A DNA stretch of 57,028 bases from Desulfobacterales bacterium (GCA_018335195.1 JAGXKN010000021.1:1-57028); one strand, 5' to 3'. Positions 1-9,264 are shown, numbered from the stretch's first letter. The notes: a model not told the origin generated them from the sequence alone. Numbers and translations: made by a program.

Positions 1-111
1 CGGGGCCAGCCCCATACAACCATTGAAGGCGGGGGCCATTTTCTGCAGGAGGATTGCGGCGAGGCCTTTGCTCAAACAGTGGTTGATTTTCTGAAGCAGG
101 TTCGGGGCTGA
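1..111 (+). CDS. alpha/beta hydrolase, C-terminal fragment (haloalkane dehalogenase-like)
   Basis: Only the last 36 codons are inside the window; the gene runs in from the left. The visible end contains an EGGGHFLQED segment followed by a helix and a TGA stop. In alpha/beta hydrolases of the haloalkane dehalogenase/epoxide hydrolase group the catalytic histidine sits in exactly such a G-G-H-F-[LPV]-Q-E-D motif about 25-30 residues from the C-terminus, so the family assignment rests on that motif. Substrate cannot be inferred. The next reading frame starts 3 bases after the stop, so the two were probably cotranscribed before the downstream gene was broken. Confidence 0.6.
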   Translation, partial: RGQPHTTIEGGGHFLQEDCGEAFAQTVVDFLKQVRG

Positions 112-114
112 GAC

Positions 115-297
115 TTGAAAACGGGTATGAAAAAGTCCGGAAAGCCGCTGGAAACAATTTTAATCAAACCGGCCGGTCCGGACTGCAATTTGAACTGTAC
201 GTATTGTTTTTACCTGGAAAAGGCTGCAGTCGTTAAAGAGTTCCCGGACAGATCGTCATCCTTTTTATTCGAGGTGGTATTGGAACTATTCATGTAG
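115..297 (+). pseudogene. anaerobic sulfatase-maturating radical SAM enzyme, N-terminal remnant
   Basis: The first ~36 residues are typical of an anaerobic sulfatase-maturating enzyme. A short lead (ILIKPAGPDCNLNCTYCFYL) carries the CxxxCxxC cluster motif CNLNCTYC that binds the radical-SAM 4Fe-4S cluster. Intact members are about 370-400 residues and oxidise an active-site Cys or Ser of a sulfatase to formylglycine. Here homology stops after about LEKAA, and the frame runs 20 unrelated codons to a stop. A TTG at 115 or an ATG at 127 could start it. No continuation of the enzyme is visible downstream, and a transposase-like fragment on the other strand lies immediately beyond, so truncation by a mobile element is likely. 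Confidence 0.6.
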
Positions 298-299
298 AG

Positions 300-383
300 G
301 CGCTGGGCAACTTCTTGGCAAGTGTAGCTATCCTCCAATACCAGCCTGACCGCATCCTTGACATTGACCGCCTTCGGATTCAT
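300..383 (-). pseudogene. transposase-like helix-turn-helix fragment
   Basis: Read on the minus strand from the ATG at 383, the sequence gives MNPKAVNVKDAVRLVLED and then a recognition-helix-like stretch ending in QEVAQRL, before becoming unrelated sequence. This resembles the first HTH of an IS-family OrfA. It is far too short to be functional and lies at the point where the sulfatase-maturase homology ends. No terminal inverted repeats or target duplications were found, so the insertion family cannot be named. Confidence 0.3.
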
Positions 384-733
384 TCTCGCATGCGCAACCT
401 GGTGGTTGAAAAAGTCTTGACTTTTTGTTTTTTTGAATGCATCTCGAAAATAAAAGGGTGTTCAAAACATTGGGGTGATTAAATAGAAAAAAGGCGACCA
501 GGTATACGGATATGAACGGAAAACGCGATCATTTTTGACGGCAGGCGGTTTTGTATCGCAAAACGACCAGGTGCGCGATTATGTAATATAGCGGAAAGGT
601 TTTGGGCGTTACCGGGCCGGTGGGGCGTATTGTCAACCGGGCCAAAAACTGAGTCGATATTGCCATTTAAGTGACAATGGGAATCGGGCCCCTGGCGGAG
701 ACTATAAACCTTATCAAAATGTGGAGGTGTGCC
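384..733. other. non-coding leader upstream of the URO-D gene
   Basis: No convincing gene in 350 bases. The segment GACCAGGT occurs twice (near 498 and 566). A clear ribosome-binding site GGAGGTG lies just before the ATG at 734. No riboswitch was recognised. Confidence 0.4.
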
Positions 734-1819
734 ATGACCGGAAGGGAAAGAATTATCAGCGCCCTGAGCATTGAGGAACCTGACCGGGTTCCCCTGTTTA
801 TACACGGAATTAACGAGGGCCCTATCATGGGCATTGGCAAATACCTCACCGATGGTCTGCCCGAAGGCAAGACCATCGACCAGATGAACGACCAAGAAAA
901 AGAAAAAATTATCAATACCCTGTTTTTAATACTTGAGGAATTCGGTGTGGACGGCTATACCTGCCTGCCCATCGGCGAGGGGACGGAGTTCAGTGCCGGC
1001 ACGCCGCTTGTTGACGACTGGGGAGTCCAATTCACACGCAGTTTACACGGGATGCCGGTGCCCTCGAAACATCCGATCTCCGGAAGTGAAGAGTTAATGC
1101 GGTATACTCCGCCGGAGCCCAACCGTTCCCACCTGGTTCTTGTGGATCTCATGCGGGAACGATTCAAGGGGGAGAAGGCGATTTTCTGGATGATGCGGGG
1201 CGCATTCGTGCGCAGCTGGAGGCTTGTGGGAATGGAAAATCTGATGATGAAAATGTTCGATGATCCCGAGTTTGTGCACAAAGTTGCCGATATGGTCACG
1301 CAGTTCAGCCTGAAACAACTGGACATGCTCGTGGAAGCCGGTCTGGACGTACTGGTGGTGGAAGACGATATCGCCGATAAAAATATGCCCATTGTATCGC
1401 CGGCCCAGTTCAGGGAGTTTATCAATCCTTACAACCGCAAACTGGTGGAGCGTGCCCACGAAAAAGGTCTTAAGGTGGTACGGCACTCGGACGGCAACCT
1501 CTGGATGCTGCTGGACATTCTGCTTGACACGGGCTATGACGGGCTCAATCCCCTGGAACCCCAGGCGAAAATGGATATGAAAACGGTTAAGGACTATTGC
1601 GGAGATCGGATGTGCCTTCTGGGAAACGTCGACAGCATAGACCTGCTTCCCCACGGCACAGAGGAAGCGGTTGAAGCCGCCGTGATCCAGATCCTCCGGG
1701 ACGCAAGCAAGGGAGGCGGCCTCATTATCGACTCGTCAAACACCTATCACCCGGGAGTCAAGCCGGAGAATGTGATGGCGGTCTTCAAGGCGGTCCACAG
1801 GCATGGTTACTATAAGTAA
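734..1819 (+). CDS. uroporphyrinogen decarboxylase (URO-D) family protein, probable corrinoid methyltransferase type
   Basis: A 361-residue protein of the URO-D/MtaA/CmuA superfamily. It starts MTGRERI with GGAGGTG 4-5 bases upstream; the frame is open further upstream but lacks initiation signals. Family-typical elements are the N-terminal RxR...PDRVP region, a central aspartate-rich strand (VVEDDIADK), the HSDGNLW segment in the position where methyltransferase-type members place metal-ligating His/Cys residues, and a C-terminal LLGNVDS strand. Genes of this type in anaerobes commonly transfer methyl groups between corrinoid proteins and thiols rather than making haem. No corrinoid protein or other methyltransferase subunit is adjacent, so the substrate is unknown. 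The GltS-like gene next door is convergent. Confidence 0.75.
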   Translation: MTGRERIISALSIEEPDRVPLFIHGINEGPIMGIGKYLTDGLPEGKTIDQMNDQEKEKIINTLFLILEEFGVDGYTCLPIGEGTEFSAGTPLVDDWGVQFTRSLHGMPVPSKHPISGSEELMRYTPPEPNRSHLVLVDLMRERFKGEKAIFWMMRGAFVRSWRLVGMENLMMKMFDDPEFVHKVADMVTQFSLKQLDMLVEAGLDVLVVEDDIADKNMPIVSPAQFREFINPYNRKLVERAHEKGLKVVRHSDGNLWMLLDILLDTGYDGLNPLEPQAKMDMKTVKDYCGDRMCLLGNVDSIDLLPHGTEEAVEAAVIQILRDASKGGGLIIDSSNTYHPGVKPENVMAVFKAVHRHGYYK

Positions 1820-1870
1820 TACCGGCTCAGCCCTTTGAAGGCGGTACTTACACGGAGTTGCCCGGCTGTT

Positions 1871-3235
1871 TCAAAACCGCTTTTTGCCCCAGAATTTTAA
1901 AAATTTTAAAAGTGCGACAGACACCACCATCAATCCGAAAAACACCGCCAGGGTTAAGCCCATGCTCCAGTTCCAGATTAAAGGGGCACTCACCAGAAGC
2001 ATGCAGCTGATCACTGGCACCGAGGAGAAAACCGCCTGGAAACCTATTTCCATAGAAGCGCTGGTGCGAAATCCCGGATCCACGACCCGCACCAAAAGAA
2101 GCCCCGAAGATGCCGTTCCCGTGCAGATCCCGTAAACCCCGACCATTCTCTCGATATTAAGTGTCCACAGCCGGTTCCCGAGGTAGACGATCACCAAGGT
2201 GGTAAGGACTCCTACCAACAAAGAGATCGTTCCGATTGGCAGCATGTATTGCCATACAATTGCAGGCTGCACCGCCATCACGGTCGCCAGAATCAAAAAA
2301 TCCACTGACCACCCGGTTATTCTCCGCTGGACGCCCGGGTCAAGCGTATGACCGTAACCCATTCGAATAATTACAGTCCGCACAGCGATGGCAACAAGCA
2401 GTCCAACAAAAAAGAAAAATCCCCATAGTGTGGCGGCAAGCTCGGGCCTGAGCAGGCCCGCAATCTGGTATATCAGGGCATAGGTCAGCAGGTAGACCAG
2501 TCCCACCAGTGCAAAATGGTAGGCGAGGGTATCGACGTTGCCGGAATGCATGGTAAGCCTGCCTGCGGGTTCCAGCCGGGTTCCTTTTGGGGCGATGCCC
2601 ACCAGAATTTCCGCAGGCATGCTCTTGGGGGTGTGCTCAGCCATTCCCCTTCGCGCCCCCCAGTTCGCCAGAGGCACCCCCACAAAAAAGGCAAAGAGAA
2701 AGCCGATGGTGGCAAAGGTAAGCCCGATGGTGGCTGCGTTTGCGAAACCCAGGGTTTCCCAAACTTTACCGACCGAAAGCACCTGTCCCGGACCCTGGTT
2801 AAAACCTAAGGGGACGAGAAAGCCCAGGGTCTTGAAGAGATTGAAATCAAGGAAATTGAAGATCAGCACCAGACTTCCCCCGATAATGGCCTGCATGGGC
2901 ATTATGACGCCTACTACCAAGGCGATCCAGATGGCGCCCTTCAAAACCTCGCGCCCGCCGTAGGCTTTTTGTTCCTCCTGGCTGCGAATGATTAGTCCAA
3001 TGGATATAAAGGAAATATTGAACAGGTGATAGGAAATTGTCTCGAGCAGCGATGTTTCAATTTTAAGCAAGCCCGTCTGCAGAATCACCAGGCCCGCCAG
3101 ACCTCCGACAAGGCAACTGGGGAAGAGAAACCGCTGCAGAAGTCCGATCTTGGCGCGGAGAAAAATTCCGAAAAGAAGCATCACGCCCAGCCATGCGAAT
3201 CCCAGCAGGACTGCAAAGGGAAAGGGAGTCGCCAT
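1871..3235 (-). CDS. gltS: sodium/glutamate symporter family protein (GltS-like)
   Basis: A 454-residue polytopic membrane protein with about 11-12 hydrophobic segments. The N-terminal half contains F[L/P]SCLVGGLAGL and the centre carries GFNQGPGQ; together with the matching C-terminal half (GICTGTASSGLLL) this is the inverted-repeat architecture of the ESS/GltS family of Na+-coupled glutamate importers. The start at 3235 has GGAG eight bases upstream. It is somewhat longer than E. coli GltS (401 residues), chiefly in a cytoplasmic loop around residues 195-225, so the substrate may not be glutamate. It is convergent with the URO-D gene and followed by no obvious hairpin terminator. Confidence 0.8.
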   Translation of the reverse strand: MATPFPFAVLLGFAWLGVMLLFGIFLRAKIGLLQRFLFPSCLVGGLAGLVILQTGLLKIETSLLETISYHLFNISFISIGLIIRSQEEQKAYGGREVLKGAIWIALVVGVIMPMQAIIGGSLVLIFNFLDFNLFKTLGFLVPLGFNQGPGQVLSVGKVWETLGFANAATIGLTFATIGFLFAFFVGVPLANWGARRGMAEHTPKSMPAEILVGIAPKGTRLEPAGRLTMHSGNVDTLAYHFALVGLVYLLTYALIYQIAGLLRPELAATLWGFFFFVGLLVAIAVRTVIIRMGYGHTLDPGVQRRITGWSVDFLILATVMAVQPAIVWQYMLPIGTISLLVGVLTTLVIVYLGNRLWTLNIERMVGVYGICTGTASSGLLLVRVVDPGFRTSASMEIGFQAVFSSVPVISCMLLVSAPLIWNWSMGLTLAVFFGLMVVSVALLKFLKFWGKKRF

Positions 3236-3631
3236 AATTCATCTCCATAAAGGCGGTTTTATGGTTGAGATTCCCGACTGGGGCGCGCCACTGAGTACCA
3301 TTGGGAAATCGACTTGATATCTGTGGCTGGCTACTTTTGCCTGATAAAGATTTTCACTCTACAGGAAATACTAAGCGTAACTTGGCACAATAGGAATTTA
3401 TTTGATGAATTTAGCATCTCCAAGGTAGTTTTGCAAGATCCTAAACCCCAGATCTGAACCACGATATGTCAGTAGCAAATAATCTGTCCGGTTTACTACA
3501 GCCGCCCGGGAAGTGGTTTGTGAGACGAACGAGATTTGCCGGGAGCCCGAAAAATTACGTTGGGTCTGCGCCGTCACTGGACATTTAAACGAAAATCGTG
3601 TACGCATAAAAAAACTTTGAGGGGGATACCC
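3236..3631. other. divergent intergenic region between GltS-like and serine hydrolase genes
   Basis: About 400 bases between divergent genes, so it must hold both promoters. No reading frame with a ribosome-binding site was found. A TGGCAC at 3381-3386 resembles a sigma-54 -24 box but has no matching -12 TTGC. A GAGGGGG just upstream of 3632 is the ribosome-binding site of the next gene. Confidence 0.4.
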
Positions 3632-5047
3632 ATGAAAAAATATGCCAGGGGAAGTATCTACGCTGTTATCATTGTGTTCACCATCGCTTTTGTCTGCGGC
3701 GTCTACTATCTATACAATGCTCTGTCCATAGGCACCGGGTACTCTGCCAAGTATCTTTGTTCTCAGGTCTTCCTGTCCGATCGGGATCCCGACTATATTG
3801 TAACGGAAGAAATCAACCCCACCAATCCGCTCTTCGGGCTGGTCTCAAGCAATATAGATCGGAAGAAAAAAGAGGTCACCGCCGTGGGATTGGGTTTTTT
3901 ACAGGATAAGACCGCCATCTACAGGAAGGGCTTCGGCTGTACCCTGGCCATTGACAGGACACGTGAACAGCTGATGCAGCAGGTTGAAGGCGCAGCCCCG
4001 TCCTTCAAAAATTCTGAGGAGCACTTGTGGCCAACCGGGAACATGGTGGACCTTAGAAGCCTGCCTCCCGGGGTAGACAGGGAGAAAATCGAAAAGGCAC
4101 TTGATTACGCATTCATGAAAGAAAACAACGGGCTGCCGGTGCGCACCCAGGCGGTGGCGGTTATATACAGGGGCCGGCTCATCGCCGAACGGTATGCGGA
4201 TAACATAACCCCGCAAACCCGCCTCCTTGGCTGGTCCATGACCAAGTCCATAACAGGGGCACTGGTGGGGTTTTTGGTAAAGGACGGGAAACTCGACGTT
4301 GCGCAGCCCGCTCCCGTGGAGGAATGGCAACAGCCGGATGATCCCCGTTCCGAAATCACCCTGGACAACCTTATGCGGATGAACAGCGGTCTGGCCTTCG
4401 AGGAAAAATACGCTCCCATGAAGGACGCTACGGATATGCTTTACGATTCGGCCAACATGGCAGCCTACGCTGCCGCGAAGCCGCTGGCCAACGAGCCGGG
4501 AGAAAAGTGGAGCTATTCAAGCGGTACTACCAATATACTCATGCGGATAGTTCGCGAAAAGACCGGCGGCAGTCTTGTTGACTTGCACCGGTATTTACAG
4601 CAGCGTCTCTTCAAGCCGCTACATATGGACAGCGCAATCATTGAGCCGGATGCCTCCGGTAACTTCGTTGGTTCAAGTTACATGTTTGCAACCGCCAGGG
4701 ATTGGGCACGCATAGGTCAGTTTTTTCTGCAGAAGGGGAAGTGGGAAGGAAGGCAGCTTCTGCCGGAAGGCTGGATGCAATACTGTACCACACCCACGCC
4801 GGGATCTGAAGGACAATATGGGGCGCAGATATGGCTCAATCCGGGTACAGCCGAGAACGCGGACATTAAGAGAAGTTATCCGCGGCTGCCCGACTCCATG
4901 TTCTATCTAAGCGGGTTCAACCTGCAGCGTGTTGCCGTGTTTCCGGAAAACGACCTGGTGATTGTGCGATTAGGGGTTACACATAACAGGGAAAAGGCCT
5001 TTGACTTCGGGCGTTTTGCCGCCATGGTGCTCGAAGGTGTGGGGTAA
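3632..5047 (+). CDS. membrane-anchored serine hydrolase (class C beta-lactamase fold)
   Basis: A 471-residue protein. The chosen ATG follows a GAGGGGG ribosome-binding site; the longer open frame upstream looks non-coding. Residues 8-32 form one transmembrane anchor or uncleaved signal. The catalytic SxxK tetrad is SMTK at 202-205, and the Y-x-S motif is YSS at 295-297. A C-terminal segment around GFNLQR may supply the KTG-equivalent. This layout matches the beta-lactamase/DD-peptidase superfamily (EstB, 6-aminohexanoate-dimer hydrolase, penicillin-binding-protein-like esterases). It probably hydrolyses an ester or amide in the periplasm; the sequence does not reveal the substrate. It stands alone, with convergent neighbours on the right. 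Confidence 0.8.
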   Translation: MKKYARGSIYAVIIVFTIAFVCGVYYLYNALSIGTGYSAKYLCSQVFLSDRDPDYIVTEEINPTNPLFGLVSSNIDRKKKEVTAVGLGFLQDKTAIYRKGFGCTLAIDRTREQLMQQVEGAAPSFKNSEEHLWPTGNMVDLRSLPPGVDREKIEKALDYAFMKENNGLPVRTQAVAVIYRGRLIAERYADNITPQTRLLGWSMTKSITGALVGFLVKDGKLDVAQPAPVEEWQQPDDPRSEITLDNLMRMNSGLAFEEKYAPMKDATDMLYDSANMAAYAAAKPLANEPGEKWSYSSGTTNILMRIVREKTGGSLVDLHRYLQQRLFKPLHMDSAIIEPDASGNFVGSSYMFATARDWARIGQFFLQKGKWEGRQLLPEGWMQYCTTPTPGSEGQYGAQIWLNPGTAENADIKRSYPRLPDSMFYLSGFNLQRVAVFPENDLVIVRLGVTHNREKAFDFGRFAAMVLEGVG

Positions 5048-5182
5048 TACACACTCGATTGTAGACCATAGGCGCCTTGACAGGAGGCTCCTATAAGGGT
5101 TTAAGATCAGTGCCCAGAATTTTTCGCACTTTTGATGGCCAGATTTTGCGCGGGGACTATTGTCAAATTCAAAAGCAAGTTC

Positions 5183-6076
5183 CTATTCCTTTGCTCCAGA
5201 GGCATAAAACTGCGATGAAAGCATGCCGGCAAGCATAAGTGCGGCTCCTGTCCATCCCCGTGCCGGAAGTGTTTCGCCAAGGACAAGCATCCCCGACATT
5301 ACGGCAAAAACCGTCTCAAGGCTGAGGATAATGGCGGCATGAGTGGGCGGGGCTTTTTGCTGGGCAACAACCTGGAGGGTAAATCCGATGCCCACGGAAA
5401 GCAGGCCGCCGTATATTATGGGAATCGCGGCATTATATACGTCTGACCAGCTTGTGGTTTCCAGGAAAAATCCTGCCGCAAGGCTGATAACCGAGCATGC
5501 CCAGAACTGGATTACAGATAGTTTCAACACATCGAGCCTCGGCGCAAACCAGCCGATTGCAAGCACATGCAGGGCATACATGAAGGCGCATAAAATAACG
5601 AGGATATCTCCGATGCAAAAGGAAAGCCCCTTCTGGACTGTTAAAAGATAAAGCCCGGTTACTGAAAGAACAGCACCCGCCCATCCGCCTACTCCCGGCC
5701 GCATTGCCCATATAAGCCCCAGCAGGGGCACAATTACCACGTAAAGGCCGGTTATAAACCCGGCCTTGCCTGCCGTGGTATAAACAAGGCCTATCTGCTG
5801 AAGAATGCTTCCGCCAAACAGCAGGGCGCCTGCCAGCAGGCCGGCAAGGATCAGCGGCGGGGTCTTCTCCTGTTTTTTAATGATAAAAGGCCTGTAGCGG
5901 CTGAAAAAAAGCATGATCGGCGTTAAAAACAAAGCGCCCAGGGCAAACCTGATGCCTGTGTACATGAAAGGGCCGATATGGTCCATTCCCACTTTCTGGG
6001 CGACAAATGCAGATCCCCAGATCATGGCGGTAAGAAGCAAAAGGAGATCGCCTTTGAGGTGGGCACGCGGAGTCAT
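5183..6076 (-). CDS. EamA/DMT-family transporter
   Basis: A 297-residue membrane protein with ten hydrophobic helices arranged as two EamA repeats. Each repeat has the usual acidic or proline signature near its end, and the second repeat ends in ETVFAVMSGMLVLGE, the typical DMT glutamate region. Family members export amino acids, purines or other metabolites. The gene is last in a five-gene minus-strand run behind a polar amino-acid ABC importer, 3 bases after the permease stop, so a role in amino-acid efflux or balance is a fair inference but unproven. Confidence 0.85.
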   Translation of the reverse strand: MTPRAHLKGDLLLLLTAMIWGSAFVAQKVGMDHIGPFMYTGIRFALGALFLTPIMLFFSRYRPFIIKKQEKTPPLILAGLLAGALLFGGSILQQIGLVYTTAGKAGFITGLYVVIVPLLGLIWAMRPGVGGWAGAVLSVTGLYLLTVQKGLSFCIGDILVILCAFMYALHVLAIGWFAPRLDVLKLSVIQFWACSVISLAAGFFLETTSWSDVYNAAIPIIYGGLLSVGIGFTLQVVAQQKAPPTHAAIILSLETVFAVMSGMLVLGETLPARGWTGAALMLAGMLSSQFYASGAKE

Positions 6077-6079
6077 TTT

Positions 6080-6769
6080 TCAGGCGCTTTCAGCTCTGAG
6101 GTAGGCATTTAGGCGGTTTTCAATGCGCCGAAAGAGCCAAAGCACGCCGTATACGATTACAAGATAAAGTCCTGCCGCAAAAAGATAGGTTTCATAAAAG
6201 GCAAAACTGCGGGTGGCGATTTCTCCAGCCACCCCGGTGATATCCATTACCGTTATGATGGATACAAGAGAGGATGCCTGGAGAAGAAAAATCACCTCGT
6301 TTGTATAAGCGGGCCAGGCAATGCGGATGGCCCGCGGTATGATAATCCGCCAGTAGAGAAGCACGCCTGACATGCCGCATGCCCTGGCCGCCTCGATCTC
6401 CCCGCTTGGCACACCCTGTATGCCGCCTCTGAAAATTTCCGTGGAATAGGCTGCGGTGTTAAGCGTCAGGGATAAAACCGCGCAAAACCAAGGGCTTTGA
6501 AACAGATACCAGAGGCCTACCGCATTAAGCTGTTCCTGGAACTGCCCGGAGCCGTAGTATATGAGAAAGATCTGAACCAGCAAAGGGGTCCCCCGGAAAT
6601 AAAAGGTAAAAGCGTATACAGGCCAGGAAAAAATTTTTCTTATTGAAACCCGGATCACCGACAGGGGAATAGCCATGCAGAATCCGATAAAAACGCTGAT
6701 CGCTGTTATCTGTATAGTAACCCAAGCGGCGTTTAAGAACCGGGGAATATTTTCGACAATGATTTCCAT
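6080..6769 (-). CDS. polar amino-acid ABC transporter permease (HisM-like)
   Basis: A 229-residue inner-membrane permease of the HisMQ family with about five helices. The cytoplasmic coupling motif EAARACGMSGVLLYWRIIIPRAIRIAWP matches the family EAA loop (EAA...G.....I.LP). It is the second permease of the cassette and lies 7 bases after the first. It should form a heterodimer with the 6777-7466 product and work with the upstream binding protein and ATPase. Confidence 0.9.
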   Translation of the reverse strand: MEIIVENIPRFLNAAWVTIQITAISVFIGFCMAIPLSVIRVSIRKIFSWPVYAFTFYFRGTPLLVQIFLIYYGSGQFQEQLNAVGLWYLFQSPWFCAVLSLTLNTAAYSTEIFRGGIQGVPSGEIEAARACGMSGVLLYWRIIIPRAIRIAWPAYTNEVIFLLQASSLVSIITVMDITGVAGEIATRSFAFYETYLFAAGLYLVIVYGVLWLFRRIENRLNAYLRAESA

Positions 6770-6776
6770 GCTGCTC

Positions 6777-7466
6777 TCAGGCCCTCCGTATTCCCCGTTC
6801 AGCCCGTTTTTCGGCCCATTGCTGGATGAGATTGGAAATGATCGTGATACACAGGTAAATAAATGATGCGGCCAGAAAAAAGGTAAAAGGCTTTTTTGTA
6901 TTCCTGGACGCGATATCCGCGCTGCGCATCAGTTCCGGAAGCTGAATTACGGAAATAAGGGCGGTTGCCTTTATAAGCACCATCCAGACATTGCCAAGGC
7001 CCGGAATGGCAAATCGCATCATCTGGGGCAGCAGAATCCGGCGGAAGGCAAGAGCACTGCTCATGCCGCAGGCGCGTGCGGCCTCGACCTGTCCCCTGGG
7101 CACTGCCAGGTAGGCTCCCCTGAAGACCTCTGTTGAAAATGCCCCGTATATGAACCCTATGGTGAGCACACCAGAGATAAACGGATCAAGGGAGATATAG
7201 ACAGGATGCCCGAACATGGCCGAGATATCCTGGATCAGGGTCGGTGCCCCGTAGTATACCAGAAGTATCAGGACAAGCTCGGGTATCCCCCGGATGACCG
7301 TTGTATATAGGTCTGCAAGAACACGCACCACAGGTGATGCGGAAATCTTGCACAGCATTCCGATCAGCCCCAGCACTATGGCGATTGCCATGGAACAGAC
7401 GCCCACATACACGGTCAGCCTTGCGCCCTGGAGCAAAAGCGGACCATATCCTTCCAAACCGAACAC
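6777..7466 (-). CDS. polar amino-acid ABC transporter permease (HisQ-like)
   Basis: A 229-residue inner-membrane permease, paralogous to the neighbouring HisM-like subunit. It has a clear RGIPELVLILLVYYG segment after helix 2 and the EAA loop EAARACGMSSALAFRRILLPQ. In polar amino-acid importers (His/Lys/Arg/Orn or Glu/Gln types) two such permeases form the channel. The order ATPase, binding protein, permease, permease on the minus strand supports one transcription unit. Confidence 0.9.
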   Translation of the reverse strand: MFGLEGYGPLLLQGARLTVYVGVCSMAIAIVLGLIGMLCKISASPVVRVLADLYTTVIRGIPELVLILLVYYGAPTLIQDISAMFGHPVYISLDPFISGVLTIGFIYGAFSTEVFRGAYLAVPRGQVEAARACGMSSALAFRRILLPQMMRFAIPGLGNVWMVLIKATALISVIQLPELMRSADIASRNTKKPFTFFLAASFIYLCITIISNLIQQWAEKRAERGIRRA

Positions 7467-7521
7467 TGCAGCCCCTATCCTTTTTTAATCGCTTTTCCAG
7501 ATATTACCCGAAGCTGCTTTA

Positions 7522-8301
7522 TCAGTCGCCGTAGACGTCAAAATCAAAGTATTTGTCGTTTATTTCCTGGTATGTGCCGTCTTTGCGGATCTGCTTTATG
7601 GCCTTGTTAAATGCTTTGCGCAGGTCATCGTCGCCCTTTCTGACCGCAATTCCGATTCCTTCGCCGAACCATTCCTTGTCCGTGTAGCCGGGGCCTACAA
7701 ATTCATAATCCTCTCCGGCTTCTGTATCAAGAAAGCCCTCCTGGAGCACCACGGCATCGGCAAAAAGAAGATCAAGCCGGCCGGAAGTCATGTCCATGTT
7801 GGCTTCCTCCTGGGTGGCATAGGATCTGACATCCATAATATCGCCGAAGTTGTCGTTGATAAAATTGGCCGACACGGTTGCCCGCTGAACACCAACGGTT
7901 TTTCCCTTCAGGCTTTCTTCGGAAGTCTCGATATCATCATCCTCGTGCTTAACGAACCTGGCGGGCGTCTGGTAATATTTGTTCGTGAAGTTCACCCGCT
8001 TTTTGCGCTCTTCGGTTATGCTCATGGAAGCGATAATTGCATCGTATTTCTTTGCAAGAAGGGCCGGGATCATGCCTTCCCAGCTCTGGGTCACAAAGGT
8101 GCATTCCATGTCGGCGGCTTCGCAGAGGGCTTTTGCAATGTCGATGTCAAAACCCTTCAGATTGCCGTCTTTGTCTGTGTAATTAAAGGGGGGATAGGCG
8201 CCTTCCGTGCCGATCCGGACGGTGTCGCCGGCCGCTGATGTAGCTGCGAAAAAAGAAAGAGAAAAAATAAGGACCAGTAAAATTTGTAAAAATCGTTTCA
8301 T
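7522..8301 (-). CDS. periplasmic amino-acid-binding protein of the ABC importer (family 3)
   Basis: A 259-residue solute-binding protein. The ATG follows GGAGGAG. A cleavable signal peptide spans residues 1-24 (hydrophobic core ending ATSAAG). The mature N-terminus VRIGTEGAYPPFNYTDKDG and the following GFDIDIAKALC are the family-3 hallmarks of HisJ/ArgT/LAO proteins. The ligand region includes R-containing strands (SMSITEERKKRVNFT) that usually clamp the amino-acid carboxylate. The pattern is closest to basic amino-acid binders, but exact specificity cannot be read from sequence alone. Confidence 0.9.
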   Translation of the reverse strand: MKRFLQILLVLIFSLSFFAATSAAGDTVRIGTEGAYPPFNYTDKDGNLKGFDIDIAKALCEAADMECTFVTQSWEGMIPALLAKKYDAIIASMSITEERKKRVNFTNKYYQTPARFVKHEDDDIETSEESLKGKTVGVQRATVSANFINDNFGDIMDVRSYATQEEANMDMTSGRLDLLFADAVVLQEGFLDTEAGEDYEFVGPGYTDKEWFGEGIGIAVRKGDDDLRKAFNKAIKQIRKDGTYQEINDKYFDFDVYGD

Positions 8302-8355
8302 GTCTCCTCCATCGTCTTGGGTTGAAGAATGGGTGTGTTACCGTCGGTTGTTTTA

Positions 8356-9195
8356 TCAGAAAAACCGGGATAGAAATGTGCGGCAGCGCTCTGAGGCCGG
8401 TTTCCGGAAAATATACTCAGGCGCTCCTTCATCTTCGATTATACCGTCATGCAGAAAAATGACATGGCTTGCCACCTCCCTGGCAAAACCCATTTCGTGG
8501 GTTGCCATGATCATGGTCCGTCCTTCTTTTGCAATATCCTGGATTACGCGCAGCACTTCGCCCACAAGCTCGGGATCGAGCGCGGAGGTGGGCTCGTCAA
8601 ACAACATCACGTCCGGCTCCATTGCAAGGGCACGCGCAATGGCTGCGCGCTGCTTCTGCCCGCCTGAGAGATGGGCGGGGTAATAATGAGCCCTGTCTGC
8701 AATGCCCACCTTCTCAAGGTGACCCATTGCCTTTTGCCTTTCCTCTTTCCTGGGCTTTTTTAAAACATGCACCGGCGCCTCAATTACGTTTTCGAGCACT
8801 GTCATGTGCGACCAGAGATTGAAATGCTGAAAGACCATTCCCAGCTTTGTACGGACACGATCCACCTGCCTGTGCTCGGCCGGCACAGTCTGCTTTCTGC
8901 GATTGTTAACAAGACGGATATGTTCCTCGCCCACATGGATCTCGCCTGAGGTGGGGATTTCCAGGAGGTTGATACACCGCAGGAGCGTGCTTTTTCCCGA
9001 TCCCGAAGACCCGATCAAAGCTATCACGTCGCCCTCGCGGGCTGTCAGCGACACCCCTTTTAATACCTGGAGGCTGCCGAAATACTTATACAGATCTTTT
9101 ATCCTGACGGCAGCCTGCGGTGGTTCATGTTCAGTGGTATTATTCACTTTGCCCAGATTCTTTGCTGTAATCAAAACGACCGAAGTTTCCTGCAA
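8356..9195 (-). CDS. polar amino-acid ABC transporter ATP-binding protein (HisP/GlnQ-like)
   Basis: A 279-residue ATPase with Walker A GSSGSGKS near residues 62-69, signature LSGGQKQR, Walker B VMLFDEP and the H-loop MATHEMGFA. The proposed start is a TTG at 9195 preceded by AAGGGGC; the first ~30 residues are not conserved in the family, so the true start could be slightly further in. It is first in a five-gene minus-strand unit with the binding protein, two permeases and an EamA protein. Confidence 0.9.
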   Translation of the reverse strand: MQETSVVLITAKNLGKVNNTTEHEPPQAAVRIKDLYKYFGSLQVLKGVSLTAREGDVIALIGSSGSGKSTLLRCINLLEIPTSGEIHVGEEHIRLVNNRRKQTVPAEHRQVDRVRTKLGMVFQHFNLWSHMTVLENVIEAPVHVLKKPRKEERQKAMGHLEKVGIADRAHYYPAHLSGGQKQRAAIARALAMEPDVMLFDEPTSALDPELVGEVLRVIQDIAKEGRTMIMATHEMGFAREVASHVIFLHDGIIEDEGAPEYIFRKPASERCRTFLSRFF

Positions 9196-9264
9196 TAACG
9201 CCCCTTAAACCTATAGAAGCCCTTAATAGCTGTCAAGAATATAAATGCGGGACTGATTCGCCCA

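Noticed and set aside
384-733. Possible cobalamin riboswitch before the URO-D/corrinoid-type gene
   Set aside because: No B12-box-like sequence could be found in the leader.
3381-3386. TGGCAC as a sigma-54 promoter for the serine hydrolase
   Set aside because: No TTGC-like -12 element follows at the required five-base spacing.
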